A DNA stretch of 64,000 nt from Streptomyces sp. NBC_01288 (GCF_035982055.1 NZ_CP108427.1:4897001-4961000); one strand, 5' to 3'; numbered from the stretch's first letter, positions 44,021 through 53,440 are shown. Notes: generated by a model not told the origin, from the letters alone. Program-made: numbers and translations.

Positions 44021-45517
44021 ATGCACCAGAAGCATCACCTGCACCTGCGCCTCGCCCTCGCGACGGCCGCCGCGGCCGCGCTCACGGGCGGTCTGCTCAC
44101 GCTCTCGGCGACGACGGCCACCGCCGCCGACTCGTTCAAGGTCGCGAAGGCCGACTTCAACGGCGACGGATTCGGCGACGTCGTGGCCTCGGCCCCCGGC
44201 GCCTCCGTCAGCGGCCACGCCAACGCCGGCCAGATAGTCGCGCTGTACGGCAGCGCCACCGGCGTGACCTCCGCCAAGCGCTCTGTCATCAGCCAGAACT
44301 CCGGCACCGTGCCCGGCACCGCCGAGGCCGGCGACTGGTTCGGCGGCGCGACGGCGTACGCCGACTTCAACGGCGACGGGTACGACGACCTCGCCGTGGC
44401 CTCGCCGAGCGAGAAGGTCGGCACCGACACCGACGGCGGCGCCCTCGCGATCCTGTGGGGCTCCGCGAGCGGCCTCACCGGCAAGAGCAGCGACGTACCC
44501 GACCCGGCCGTCTCCTCGCACGACTACTGGGGCCTGTCCCTGGCGGCCGGCGACTTCGACGGCGACGGCAAGGCAGACCTGGCGGTGGGCAGTTCGGCCG
44601 CCACCCTCTACGTCTACAAGGGCGGTTTCAGCAGCTCCACCGGCCAGCCCGGCGGCCGTTACACCGTCAAACCCCCGATCCAGCCCGGCAGTTCAGGCTT
44701 CCCGTACGGCCCGGAGCAGCTCACCGCCGGTGACGTGAACGGCGACGGCCGTACCGACCTGGTGGTCGACGGCTACGAGACGCAGACCGACAACGGCTGG
44801 AACACCAACTACTACCTGCCCGGCAGCGCGACCGGCCTGAGCGTCACGGGCGTCAAGACCCTCAAGCCGGGCATCGTCACCGGCATCGGCGACATCAACG
44901 GCGACGGCTACGGCGACATCGTCACCGGCGCCGACTGGGACGCGACCACCAGCGACGGCCAGACCATCCCCGACGCCGCGAACGGCGGCAAGGCCAGCAT
45001 CACCTACGGTTCCGCGTCCGGCCCGGCCTCGACCACCGGCATCACCCAGAACACCGGGAACGTACCCGGCAGTTCGGAGAAGGGCGACGGCTTCGGCTGG
45101 GACCTGGACCTGGGTGACGTCAACGGCGACGGCTACCAGGACCTCGTGGTCTCCACCCCGGCGGAGGACCTCGGCAGCGTCTCCAACGCCGGCATGGTCA
45201 CCGTCATGTACGGCTCCGCGAGCGGCATCAACACCTCCACCGGCCTCCAGTCCTTCGCCCAGAGCACGGCGGGTGTCCCCGGCACGGACGAGAAGAACGA
45301 CCTGTTCGGCGAGGACGTCAAGCTCGACGACGTCAACGGCGACGGCAAGGCGGACCTGATCATCGGCCAGGCCGAGGACGGCGGCGACGGAGCGGTGACC
45401 TACCTGCCCTCCACCGGCACGAAGATCGGTACGACCGGCTCCCGCGCCCTCTCCGTGACCTCGGTGGGCGTCTCCACCTCGGGCACAGCCCAGTTCGGCT
45501 CCCTCTTCGCCGACTAG
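44021..45517 (+). CDS. Secreted FG-GAP repeat protein
   Basis: A 498-aa exported protein with a signal peptide (HHLHLRLALATAAAAALTGG) and seven FG-GAP/EF-like calcium-binding blocks (DFNGDGFGDV, DFNGDGYDDL, DFDGDGKADL, DVNGDGRTDL, DINGDGYGDI, DVNGDGYQDL, DVNGDGKADL). These form a beta-propeller seen in integrin alpha-like surface proteins. ATG 44021 with AGGAG eight bases upstream. Role in adhesion or polysaccharide binding is inferred. Confidence 0.88.
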   Translation: MHQKHHLHLRLALATAAAAALTGGLLTLSATTATAADSFKVAKADFNGDGFGDVVASAPGASVSGHANAGQIVALYGSATGVTSAKRSVISQNSGTVPGTAEAGDWFGGATAYADFNGDGYDDLAVASPSEKVGTDTDGGALAILWGSASGLTGKSSDVPDPAVSSHDYWGLSLAAGDFDGDGKADLAVGSSAATLYVYKGGFSSSTGQPGGRYTVKPPIQPGSSGFPYGPEQLTAGDVNGDGRTDLVVDGYETQTDNGWNTNYYLPGSATGLSVTGVKTLKPGIVTGIGDINGDGYGDIVTGADWDATTSDGQTIPDAANGGKASITYGSASGPASTTGITQNTGNVPGSSEKGDGFGWDLDLGDVNGDGYQDLVVSTPAEDLGSVSNAGMVTVMYGSASGINTSTGLQSFAQSTAGVPGTDEKNDLFGEDVKLDDVNGDGKADLIIGQAEDGGDGAVTYLPSTGTKIGTTGSRALSVTSVGVSTSGTAQFGSLFAD

Positions 45518-45545
45518 GACCCGCCCCGGCCTGCACTTCTTCTCC

Positions 45546-45590
45546 GCCGGGCCCGTGCCGACCGACCACCACGGCCGACACGGGCCCGGC
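45546..45590 (+). terminator. Terminator after the FG-GAP gene
   Basis: Perfect 12-bp stem (45546-45557 with 45579-45590), 21-nt loop, 29 nt after the stop. Confidence 0.65.
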
Positions 45591-45714
45591 CCCTGTCACC
45601 CCCTCAGGGATCCCACCGGATTCCCCTTAGGGGATGTCACAGCTCGGCAGCAAAGCCCCGCCCGAAACCCCCGGCCCGACACGTGTCTCCGTGGAACCAG
45701 GTACGTTCGATGAC

Positions 45715-46653
45715 GTGGCTGGATTCAGGATCGGACGCGGCGGCCGGGACGGCAGGGCCCCGCAAGCGCGCCCTCAACAACCTCCGTACGGGCAGCAGGC
45801 ACCCCCGGCGCCGCAGGGACAGCCGTACGGCTACCCCGCGGCTCCGCAGCAGCGACCGCAGTACGGAAGCGCTGCGGGCGGCGGCCGGCAGTGGTCCCAG
45901 GGGAACGGCGGCAACGGCGCCTACGGCGACGAGCCGGAGTACTTCGGCGACGGCAGCGGCGGGTACGGCCAGGGCGCCCACCCGGGCACCCCGGACCCGT
46001 ACGCGGCGAACAACCCGGGCAGCACCCAGGCCTTCGCCGTAGGGGAGGACCCGTACACCCAGGGCGGTACGTACCGCGCGGGCTCGGCCCAGGCGCCCAC
46101 GGGCCCGATCGGCCCCCGCCTGCACTGGAAGGACCTGCTGAGAGGCATCGTCCTCGCCCCCCAGCAGACCTTCCTCCAGATGCGGGACTACACGATGTGG
46201 GGCCCCGCCCTGATCGTGACGTTCCTCTACGGCCTGCTCGCGGTCTTCGGTTTCGACGGCGCCCGCGCGGACGCGATAGGCGCCACCCTGGCGAACGCGG
46301 TCCCGATCGTCCTGATCACGGCCGTGGCGATGGTCCTGTCGTCCTTCGTCCTGGGCGTGGTCACCCACACCCTGGCCCGCCAGCTCGGCGGCGACGGGGC
46401 CTGGCAGCCCACGGTCGGCCTCTCCATGCTGATCATGTCCCTCACGGACGCCCCCCGCCTGGTCTTCGCCATGTTCTTCGGCGGCGACGCGACCTTCGTC
46501 CAGGCCCTCGGCTGGGCCACCTGGGTAGCGGCCGGCGCCCTCCTCACGATGATGGTCAGCCGCTCCCACGACCTCCCCTGGCCGAAGGCCCTGGGCGCAT
46601 CGGCGATCCAACTCATCGCCCTGCTGTCGATCGTGAAACTGGGCACGTTCTAG
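45715..46653 (+). CDS. Yip1 family membrane protein
   Basis: A 312-aa protein with a proline/glutamine-rich, low-complexity N-terminus (about residues 10-125) and a C-terminal Yip1 domain of about five helices (LLRGIVLAPQQTFLQMRDY, MWGPALIVTFLYGLLAVFGF, VLITAVAMVLSSFVLG, RSHDLPWPKALGASAIQLI). GTG 45715 is chosen for the conserved VAGFRIGRGG start; ATG 45634 is in frame but has no separated ribosome site. Function not established in bacteria. Confidence 0.7.
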   Translation: MAGFRIGRGGRDGRAPQARPQQPPYGQQAPPAPQGQPYGYPAAPQQRPQYGSAAGGGRQWSQGNGGNGAYGDEPEYFGDGSGGYGQGAHPGTPDPYAANNPGSTQAFAVGEDPYTQGGTYRAGSAQAPTGPIGPRLHWKDLLRGIVLAPQQTFLQMRDYTMWGPALIVTFLYGLLAVFGFDGARADAIGATLANAVPIVLITAVAMVLSSFVLGVVTHTLARQLGGDGAWQPTVGLSMLIMSLTDAPRLVFAMFFGGDATFVQALGWATWVAAGALLTMMVSRSHDLPWPKALGASAIQLIALLSIVKLGTF

Positions 46654-46681
46654 AGGCTCCTGGGCTACGACAGTCTCTCCG

Positions 46682-46733
46682 CTACGACGGCGAAAGGCTC
46701 CTGGTACGCGCCGGGAGCCCTTCGCCGTCGTAG
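46682..46733. terminator. Terminator between Yip1 gene and the phosphoribosyltransferase
   Basis: Perfect 13-bp outer stem (46682-46694 with 46721-46733) enclosing a second 6-bp stem (46696-46701 with 46714-46719). Located between convergent genes. Confidence 0.8.
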
Positions 46734-46764
46734 GAGATGCCGTCGTAGGAAACGCCACCACCGC

Positions 46765-47268
46765 TCAGGCGTCGAGGACCTGGCCTGTGCGGCGCACGAC
46801 CGGCGGTTCGACGGACCACGGGAAGTTGATCCACTCGTCGGTGCGCTTCCACACGTACTCGCACTTCACCAGTGACTGCGACTTCTCGTAGACGACCGCG
46901 CTGCGGACCTCGGCGACGGCGTCGAGGCAGAAGTCGCGGACCAGTTTGAGGGTCTTGCCGGTGTCGGCTACGTCGTCGGTGATCAGGACCTTCTTGTCGG
47001 AGAAGTCGATCACGTCCGGGACGGGCGCGAGCATGACGGGCATGTCGAGGGTGGTGCCCACGCCCGTGTAGAACTCGACGTTCACGAGGCTGATGTTCTT
47101 GCAGTCGAGGGCGTAGGCGAGGCCGCCGGCGACGAAGACTCCGCCGCGGGCGATGCTGAGGATGATGTCGGGCTCGTAGCCGTCGTCGGCGATGGTCTGC
47201 GCGAGTTCGCGCACGGCGACGCCGAACGCCTCGTAGGTCAGGTTCTCCCGCGCACCGGCCACGGTCAC
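46765..47268 (-). CDS. Phosphoribosyltransferase (purine PRTase-like)
   Basis: A 167-aa enzyme. The PRPP loop VLITDDVADTGKTL at about residues 94-107 and DIILSIARGGVFVAGGLA mark a type I phosphoribosyltransferase, similar to small hypoxanthine/xanthine PRTases. GTG 47268 overlaps the dcd stop by 4 nt, so the two are coupled and may act in purine/pyrimidine nucleotide balance. Confidence 0.82.
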   Translation of the reverse strand: MTVAGARENLTYEAFGVAVRELAQTIADDGYEPDIILSIARGGVFVAGGLAYALDCKNISLVNVEFYTGVGTTLDMPVMLAPVPDVIDFSDKKVLITDDVADTGKTLKLVRDFCLDAVAEVRSAVVYEKSQSLVKCEYVWKRTDEWINFPWSVEPPVVRRTGQVLDA

Positions 47269-47840
47269 ACCTGCGTCCGGTGGAAGTTGAGGAAGGAACG
47301 GGAGGCTGTCGGGCCGCGCTGGCCCTGGTAGCGGGAGCCGTAGCGCTCGCTGCCGTAGGGGAACTCGGCCGCCGAGCTGAGCTGGAACAGGCACAGCTGG
47401 CCGATCTTCATGCCCGGCCAGAGCTTGATCGGGAGGGTCGCGAGATTGGAGAGCTCCAGCGTCACATGGCCGGAGAAACCGGGGTCGATGAAGCCCGCGG
47501 TGGAGTGTGTGACGAGCCCGAGCCGGCCGAGGGAGGACTTCCCTTCGAGGCGCGAGGCGAGATCGTCGGGGAGGGTCACGACCTCGTAGGTCGAGGCGAG
47601 CACGAACTCGCCGGGGTGGAGGATGAACGGCTCGTCGCCCTCCGGCTCCACCAGCCGCGTCAGATCCGCCTGTTCGACGGACGGGTCGATGTGGGGGTAG
47701 CGGTGGTTCTCGAACACCCGGAAGTAGCGGTCGAGGCGCACGTCGACACTCGACGGCTGCACCATGGATTCGTCGTAGGGATCGATCCGGACCCGCCCGG
47801 CGTCGATCTCGGCCCGGATGTCCTTGTCTGAGAGAAGCAC
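47265..47840 (-). CDS. dcd: dCTP deaminase
   Basis: A 191-aa trimeric enzyme converting dCTP to dUTP. Family signature motifs are clear: MLLSDKDIRAEIDAGRV, MVQPSSVDVRLD, EGKSSLGRLGLVTHSTAGFIDPGFSGHVTLEL and QLCLFQLSSAAEFPYG. GTG start at 47840. Coupled to the downstream phosphoribosyltransferase gene. Confidence 0.96.
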   Translation of the reverse strand: MLLSDKDIRAEIDAGRVRIDPYDESMVQPSSVDVRLDRYFRVFENHRYPHIDPSVEQADLTRLVEPEGDEPFILHPGEFVLASTYEVVTLPDDLASRLEGKSSLGRLGLVTHSTAGFIDPGFSGHVTLELSNLATLPIKLWPGMKIGQLCLFQLSSAAEFPYGSERYGSRYQGQRGPTASRSFLNFHRTQV

Positions 47841-47957
47841 GCCCCGAGGATACGCAAGACGCGCGGACCGACCACAATCGGACGGACCCGCGCGCCAGCG
47901 ACTACTGCGATACCGCTGCTGATACCCCTGCTGCTACTGCCGGTTCCACGGCTACTT

Positions 47958-48125
47958 CTACTGCTTCTCCAAGGTCACCAGCACCACACTGCGGAGCCGG
48001 GCACACCGCGGACACCTCACGAGTCGGCCGGGGCCGAGCCGCTCCGCCTGCTGCATCGGGAACGAAGCGGTACTGAACACGTGCCCATCGGCACATCGGA
48101 CGACGGTGCGCTCCATCAAGTCCAT
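47958..48125 (-). CDS. Small zinc-ribbon-like protein
   Basis: A 55-aa protein: MDLMERTVVRCADGHVFSTAS followed by LVRCPRCARLRSVVLV; CADGH and CPRC are possible metal ligands. ATG 48125 has AAGGGA upstream; a TTG at 48140 adds five residues. Not further assigned; such peptides occur next to dcd in Streptomyces. Confidence 0.7.
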   Translation of the reverse strand: MDLMERTVVRCADGHVFSTASFPMQQAERLGPGRLVRCPRCARLRSVVLVTLEKQ

Positions 48126-48389
48126 GAGTCCCTTCCCCAAGAGCCGCGCCCGACTGCTGCTCGCCGGACGCCAAATGCCACATTACGGGATGAAAGGAAC
48201 GACTCTCCAGGCGGCACTCCGGTCCCACCCAGACCCTCTTCCACGCCTCCACCGTACGCCCCAACTCCGGCCCGCCGCAGCCTCGTCCGCCCTACGAAAC
48301 GCAGCCGGGCCCCTATGGCTTCAGCGCCGGGGACCTGACATGCGGTACAGTGACGGCGCGTTCCGACACCGGTTCAACCGGCGTTTTTC

Positions 48390-48463
48390 GCGGGTGTAGT
48401 TTAGTGGTAGAACATCAGCTTCCCAAGCTGAGAGTGCGAGTTCGATTCTCGTCACCCGCTCCA
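48390..48463 (+). tRNA. tRNA-Gly (anticodon CCC)
   Basis: 7-bp acceptor stem GCGGGTG with CACCCGC, an anticodon loop TTCCCAA in a TCAGC/GCTGA stem, and a T-arm with GTTCGATT. CCA is encoded at 48461-48463. The accessory-looking region begins right after it, which fits a tRNA integration site. Confidence 0.93.
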
Positions 48464-48469
48464 TGACGA

Positions 48470-48497
48470 AGGCCCAGGTCATTGACCGGGGCCTTTT
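48470..48497 (+). terminator. tRNA terminator
   Basis: Stem AGGCCC (48470-48475) with GGGCCT, with an inner GGTCA/TGACC pairing, followed by five T. A standard rho-independent terminator. Confidence 0.8.
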
Positions 48498-49036
48498 TGG
48501 TGTCCGCTGTGGTCAGCTGTCGCGTGCCAGGTTCGTGCCAGGAGGCTTTTCGGGCTTGGGACTCCCGACAAAAGTGCTGGACTTGGCCTGGTCAGTGGTC
48601 GATGTCGTGCACGAGGCCGCCGAGCAGCGGGATGCAGTCAGCCGCGCAATCGCACGCGCCAGACCCGGCGACCAGGCACGCATCGACGTCGAGGTCGAGG
48701 TCGAGGCGATGACCCTGGTGTCGGTCCCGCCCCGGGAAGTCCTTCGGCGCAAGCCGCCCGTGCTCGCGATCACCGCGGCGCCCCGGGGTGTGATTGAGCC
48801 AGGTGGTTGGGACTTGGGCGCGACATCTTTCACTCCTGCGGCGCCCACAATGTGCGCAATGAGCTGTGACACGACAGTTGGCGCTTTGTCACGAGGGCTG
48901 GAACCGCCGCGGGTGACAGGAAGCTCGACAAGTCGGCGTGTTTGAGGCCGGTCGTCACGGCAGCGGGCGGGACCAGGTCAACCGAGACGACGCCGGCCGT
49001 CCACACTCCCGGGACAAGAGCGGGTGAGACAGCCCC
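48498..49036. other. Region downstream of the tRNA without a clear gene
   Basis: About 540 nt of mixed composition. A plus-strand frame is open from 48463 to 48945; within it codons 48571-48770 have GC-rich third positions (VLDLAWSVVDVVHEAAEQRD), but it has no ribosome site and matches nothing I know. I suspect remnants of integrated DNA. Confidence 0.3.
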
Positions 49037-49678
49037 CTATGGCTGAGTGGGGCCGGCTGACGGGACGCGTTGTCGGCGCAGGAGCAGCTCTGCGGGCCGC
49101 CGCAGGGCGAAGGCCAGGCCGAGGACGAGTGGGATCCGCAGGAACTGCTGGATCACCGGAGGCCCGGGCTTGTCACCTCGCCTGAGCGGGGCACTGCCCT
49201 GCGGATCGACGGTCACCGTGTAAGTGCCGCCTACCGCCCACTTCCAGCCCATGAGCCCGTTCTCCTCGATCGGAGCCAGCGGTGGGCCGTCGAGGACGGT
49301 GACGGTGTAGAGGTGGGCGCTGTCACCCATGCCGTCGCCGGCGGACCACCGAATCTGTCGGACCCTGACGTGTTCGGTACGCCCGTGCTGGTGCAGTGCC
49401 TGCTGATCCAGCTCCAGGTTCTGGAGGATCAGCACCCCGAGGAGGCACACCGCACACAGCAGCCACCGGATGTCCAAGTACCGGCACGTGCCCAGGAACA
49501 CGCAGGCGAGGAGGATCGCCAGCGCGCACAGCACGTCGATCCACTGGGCGTGCGCGACGACGGCTGCGCGCACGATCGCCCACAGCGCCAACGCCGCGCC
49601 GGTGCTCGCGGCGCCCACCAGCACCCGCCAGGCCACGCCTGTTCGCCCTTGGTCTGCTTCCTCCGCGCTCACCCTCAC
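49037..49678 (-). CDS. Membrane protein of unknown function
   Basis: A 213-aa protein with about four helices (residues 17-50 and 53-83: LVGAASTGAALALWAI, LCALAILLACVFLGTC, WLLCAVCLLGVLILQNL) and a C-terminal extracytoplasmic segment. Not recognised. Divergent from the 49822 gene across a large palindrome at 49732-49768. Confidence 0.6.
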   Translation of the reverse strand: MRVSAEEADQGRTGVAWRVLVGAASTGAALALWAIVRAAVVAHAQWIDVLCALAILLACVFLGTCRYLDIRWLLCAVCLLGVLILQNLELDQQALHQHGRTEHVRVRQIRWSAGDGMGDSAHLYTVTVLDGPPLAPIEENGLMGWKWAVGGTYTVTVDPQGSAPLRRGDKPGPPVIQQFLRIPLVLGLAFALRRPAELLLRRQRVPSAGPTQP

Positions 49679-49731
49679 CCCTGCTCTCGACGAAACCGCC
49701 GACCTGGTGGTGCACGCGTTCCAATGTATGG

Positions 49732-49768
49732 ATTGTTGAACGATCCTTCAATAGGATGGTTCAACAAT
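49732..49768. promoter_or_regulatory. Large AT-rich palindrome, probable operator
   Basis: Perfect 10-bp outer arms (49732-49741 with 49759-49768, ATTGTTGAAC) and inner 5-bp arms ATCCT/AGGAT (49743-49747 and 49753-49757) around TCAAT. It is between two divergent genes and much AT-richer than its surroundings. The TTGAAC half-site pattern is typical of GntR or MarR type operators; no regulator gene is adjacent. Confidence 0.65.
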
Positions 49769-49821
49769 GAGTCGTCTGCTTCGCGGACGCGGAACGGTAA
49801 CCAACCGGAGGGCTGAAGAAG

Positions 49822-50457
49822 ATGAGCCGGCATCAGTTCGAACAGGTCGACGACCTCGGGGAGATCCTGTTCTGCGACGACCCCGCGCTGCGGCTGGGTG
49901 TGCTGACGGGTCTGGAGACCGCGGAAGGCACGGTCACCCTCGATCCCGCACGGACACACCGCATGCCCGCTGCTCTCTTCGAGTTCAGGCATGCCCTGGG
50001 CGTGGGCTACTTCGGGTACATCGCGCCGGAGGGAGCCTCCCTCGACGACATACCCGAGGAACCGCAGATCGAAGGCGCCATCCTGTTCGGCATGAGGCGC
50101 ATACCGCCCGAGGTCTCCGACCTGTGCTCGATCCCCGGATGGGAGCTGCACGAGATACCCGATGAAGAGCCAAAACTGGAGCGGTGCTACGGATACACCT
50201 ACTCCCGGCTGGAACTGCGGACGCCCGACGGGGAGATCTACTCCCGGACCTGGGTCCCGCACGACCCCGAGTGGGCAGCCGCCGCCCTGCGTCACGGCTA
50301 CGTCGTGTGCCTGTGCGGCGTGGAACTGGGGATCCGCGCACCGTACGCGATGACCGACGCCCAGCACACCCCGCGCATGCGCCACGAAGCCTTCCACCGC
50401 GGATGCGAGCTGGGCCTGACCATCGGCGGACTCGTCGCCTACGTCGACCACCGCTGA
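49822..50457 (+). CDS. Hypothetical protein
   Basis: A 211-aa soluble protein (RHQFEQVDDLGEILFCDDPA, LCSIPGWELHEIPDEEPKLE, HGYVVCLCGVELGIRAPYA). Not recognised. ATG 49822 has no strong ribosome site but is close to the palindrome upstream. Good codon usage throughout supports a real gene. Confidence 0.65.
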   Translation: MSRHQFEQVDDLGEILFCDDPALRLGVLTGLETAEGTVTLDPARTHRMPAALFEFRHALGVGYFGYIAPEGASLDDIPEEPQIEGAILFGMRRIPPEVSDLCSIPGWELHEIPDEEPKLERCYGYTYSRLELRTPDGEIYSRTWVPHDPEWAAAALRHGYVVCLCGVELGIRAPYAMTDAQHTPRMRHEAFHRGCELGLTIGGLVAYVDHR

Positions 50458-50596
50458 CCCGAAACACCGAGCCGGCACGCTTCGAGTACGGACCGGGCGG
50501 CGACGCGGCGTTCGAGCGGGCCCTGCGGACGATGTGAGGTCGACGTGCTGAAATCCCGGTTGTGAGGCTGTTTGACTGTGAGGCTGTGCGGGCTCG

Positions 50597-50770
50597 ACTG
50601 CCACGACCCGGCGGTAGACGCCCGGGCCGGAGCCGTGCCCGGCGCCGCGCCGGGCGACGTACGGGGCGATGTGCGGGGTGATCCGGAACCGGCGGGCCTT
50701 GTCCCGGTAGACCTCGTGGTCATAACCGCGGTCCGCGTACAGGCGCTTGGGGCGGCGCAGTGGCCGGACG
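50597..50770 (-). pseudogene. IS5-family transposase remnant
   Basis: In one minus-strand frame about 58 codons read RRPKRLYADRGYDHEVYRD and ITPHIAPYVARRGAGHGSG, which match the catalytic region of IS5-like DDE transposases (the ADRGYD and ARRG motifs). Both ends are missing and no terminal repeats were found. Confidence 0.75.
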
Positions 50771-50777
50771 CGTGTCA

Positions 50778-51794
50778 CTACATGACGCTCACCAGGACCT
50801 TGCCGACGGCTCCGCTCTCCACCGCCCGGTGCGCGTCGGCGGTGCGGTCGAGCGGGAAGCGGACCAGCGGCAGGCCGTGCTCCTCGCCGACCGGCAGCGC
50901 GCCGTCGCGTACTGCGGCGGCTACGTCGTCGACAGCCGCGGCGAGTGCCTCCGGACCGGCCGTGTAGAGCACCAGGAACTGCAGGCGTGCGTTCAGCACC
51001 ATGCTCTGGAGCACGTCCAGTTCGACCGGCCTGCCACCGTCGCTGGCGTAGGCCGAGATCGTGCCGCGGGTCCGCAGCACGGCCAGGTCCAGTGCGAGGT
51101 TGGTGCCGAGCGCCACCTCGGCGACGATGTCGACGCCGTCCGGGGCGATCTTGCGGATCTCCGCGGCCGGATCGCCCTCGCGATAGTTGAGCACGTGGTG
51201 GGCCCCCGCGGCGGTGGCCAGCCGGGCCTTCTCCGGGCCGCTGACCGTGCTGATCACGGTGGCGCCGGCCCACCGCGCGAGTTGGATCACCGCGTGCCCG
51301 ACCGCTCCGGCGCGGCCCGCGGCGAGCACCACCCTGCCGTCGAGCGCTCCGGGCCGCAGACGGCGCGGCCCGTCCTCGGCGACCGTGAGCGCGCGGTGTG
51401 CGCTGAGCGCGGGGACTCCGAGTGAGGCGCCGACGTCGAACCCGACCTCGTCGGGCAGCGGCACGGCCAGCTCGGCGGGCACGACGGTGAACTCGGCGGC
51501 GGTACCGGTGGGCCGCCCCGCGGCGGCCATGAACAGCCAGACCCGCTGACCGACCCGGCTCCGGTCGATCCCCTCACCGACGGCGTCGATCGTGCCGGCG
51601 CCGTCGAGGTGCGGGGTGACCTCCGAGAAGTGCCCGGGGTGGGCAGCGCGGGAGCGGGTCTGCCAGTCGGTCGGGTTGACCCCGGACACGGCGACCCGGA
51701 CGCGTACCTCGCCGGGGCCGGGCGCGGGCAGGTCACGGTCGACGAGTCGAAGAACGTCGGGGCCGCCGGCGTCGCGGTACACGATGGCCTTCAT
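50778..51794 (-). CDS. Zinc-independent quinone oxidoreductase, MDR family
   Basis: A 338-aa medium-chain reductase of the NADPH:quinone oxidoreductase type. MKAIVYRDAGGPDVLRL, RVRVAVSGVNPTDW, the nucleotide-binding AGRAGAVGHAVIQLARW and the absence of zinc ligands fit this group. Lies in an operon-like row with an aldo/keto reductase and a TetR gene, probably a stress- or xenobiotic-responsive set. Confidence 0.85.
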   Translation of the reverse strand: MKAIVYRDAGGPDVLRLVDRDLPAPGPGEVRVRVAVSGVNPTDWQTRSRAAHPGHFSEVTPHLDGAGTIDAVGEGIDRSRVGQRVWLFMAAAGRPTGTAAEFTVVPAELAVPLPDEVGFDVGASLGVPALSAHRALTVAEDGPRRLRPGALDGRVVLAAGRAGAVGHAVIQLARWAGATVISTVSGPEKARLATAAGAHHVLNYREGDPAAEIRKIAPDGVDIVAEVALGTNLALDLAVLRTRGTISAYASDGGRPVELDVLQSMVLNARLQFLVLYTAGPEALAAAVDDVAAAVRDGALPVGEEHGLPLVRFPLDRTADAHRAVESGAVGKVLVSVM

Positions 51795-51928
51795 GATTCG
51801 TCCTCAGAACCTGGTGGAGGAGGGGTTCCCGGCGCGGCCGGGAGTTCCGTCGGGGTGTCCGGTGGCGTGTGGTCGCGCCCGGGGTCTGGTCGACTCCGGT
51901 CAGCCGAGGGAGATCTCGTTGGCTCCGG

Positions 51929-52831
51929 TCAGCCGAGGGGGACCTCGTTGGAACGGGACTCGACGGCATCGAGAGCGGCCAGGGTCGCGGCGTCGAGGGT
52001 GATCTCGCTGACCGCCGTGTTGGCTTCCAGGTGGGCGGGGTCGGCGGTGCCGGGGATGAGCAGCACGTTCGGGGCGTGGTGCAGCAACCAGGCGAGGCCG
52101 ACCTGAGTGGCCGTGACGCCCAGGTGTGTGGCCGCCGCGTGCACCGCCGGCTCGTCGGTCGCCTTGGGCAGGCCCGGGAAGGCCCCGCCGAGCGGGAAGT
52201 ACGGCACCCAGGCGATGCCCTCGGCCAGGCACAGTTCCAGCATGTCCTCGTCGGCGCGGGAGACGAGACTGTAGGCGTTCTGCACGCAGGCGATGCCCGC
52301 CGGCAGGGCGCGGCGCAGGACGTCGAGAGTGACGCTGCTCAGGCCGATCGCACCGATCTTGCCCTCGTCGCGCAGCGCGGTCATCACCGCGAGCTGGTCG
52401 TCGAGGTCGACGACCTGGTCGCCCTCGGGACGCAGCCCGGGGCCGGAGTCGAGACGGCGGAGGTTGACCACCTGGAGTCGGTCGACGCCGAGGCTGCGCA
52501 GGTTGTCCTCGACGCTGGCGCGCAGCTGCTCGGGCCGCTGCGCGAGACGTAGCGGCGGGTGACCGCCGGGGTCGGGGTCGGCGCCGACCTTGGTGACGAC
52601 CAGGACGTCGTCCTCGGGGCGCAGTGCCTCGCGGATCACGGCGTTGGCGAAACCGAAGCCGTAGAACTCGGCGGTGTCGACATGGTCGACGCCCAGCTCG
52701 ACCGCGCGGCGCAGCAACGCGACGGCCTCGGCGCGGCGGTCGCGCAGGCGCTCCAACTGGAGCGCGCCGTAGCCGATCCGGGAAACGGTGCGGCCGGCGA
52801 ACGTAGCGGTGGGAGTGGTGGGAGTGGTCAT
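51929..52831 (-). CDS. Aldo/keto reductase
   Basis: A 300-aa NADPH-dependent oxidoreductase with RIGYGALQL at the N-terminus, DHVDTAEFYG (catalytic Tyr), VVTKVG (catalytic Lys) and GLSSVTLDVLRRAL. The usual histidine position reads VVNLRRLD, so an Asn replaces the catalytic His. ATG 52831 overlaps the TetR stop by 4 nt (ATGA), so it is co-transcribed with the TetR gene. Confidence 0.83.
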   Translation of the reverse strand: MTTPTTPTATFAGRTVSRIGYGALQLERLRDRRAEAVALLRRAVELGVDHVDTAEFYGFGFANAVIREALRPEDDVLVVTKVGADPDPGGHPPLRLAQRPEQLRASVEDNLRSLGVDRLQVVNLRRLDSGPGLRPEGDQVVDLDDQLAVMTALRDEGKIGAIGLSSVTLDVLRRALPAGIACVQNAYSLVSRADEDMLELCLAEGIAWVPYFPLGGAFPGLPKATDEPAVHAAATHLGVTATQVGLAWLLHHAPNVLLIPGTADPAHLEANTAVSEITLDAATLAALDAVESRSNEVPLG

Positions 52832-53385
52832 GGCGCTGCCTCCTCGGGCGGTGACTGGAGGGCGGTGTAGAGCAGTTCGGCCTGATAGAGCGCCATCACC
52901 CGGTGGGCGATCGGGGTGGCGCTCTCCCGGGCCCCGGCCGGGTCGTGGTGCTCGACCTTGACCAGCCACGCCGTGACGCAGTCGTGCAGCATCGCGCGCA
53001 TCCGGTCGGTCATGTCGACGACGATGTCGCGGACGGCCGGGTTGGTGGTCGCCTCGCCCCAGGTCTGTACGGCGAGCCGGGCCCTGACGGGGTCGATCGC
53101 CGCGACGAGCCGGGCGAGCAGTTCGTCGGGGTCCGGCGGGACGTCGCTCGCGGCGTGCTCGCCGAGGACCCTGGCGCGCTCGGCGAGATCCCCGCGGGCG
53201 ACTGCCTGGACCAAGTCGGCCTTGTTGCGGTAGTGCGCGTAGATCGAGCCGGCCGAGAGGCCTGACTCGGCGATGATGTCGGCGATCGACGTCCGCTCCA
53301 GGCCGTTGCGGCCGAAGCAGCGGACAGCGGCCTCGGCGATCTGGGCGCGCCGAAGTTCCTTGCGCGCGTCGGTGAGTCGCGGCAC
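52828..53385 (-). CDS. TetR/AcrR family regulator
   Basis: A 185-aa regulator. Helix-turn-helix TSIADIIAESGLSAGSIYAHY at about residues 36-56 and a TetR_C-like sensor domain. GTG 53385 or 53388 with GAGGGGG upstream. It overlaps the aldo/keto reductase and likely autoregulates that operon. Confidence 0.85.
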   Translation of the reverse strand: MPRLTDARKELRRAQIAEAAVRCFGRNGLERTSIADIIAESGLSAGSIYAHYRNKADLVQAVARGDLAERARVLGEHAASDVPPDPDELLARLVAAIDPVRARLAVQTWGEATTNPAVRDIVVDMTDRMRAMLHDCVTAWLVKVEHHDPAGARESATPIAHRVMALYQAELLYTALQSPPEEAAP

Positions 53386-53440
53386 CACACCCCCCTCACA
53401 AAAAGAATTGTTGTTCTGCTTGCGGGGGGACACTAACAGA

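Noticed and set aside
48513..48872. Minus-strand frame after tRNA-Gly as an integrase remnant
   Set aside because: It ends near the tRNA as integrase genes do, but no tyrosine recombinase catalytic motif is visible.
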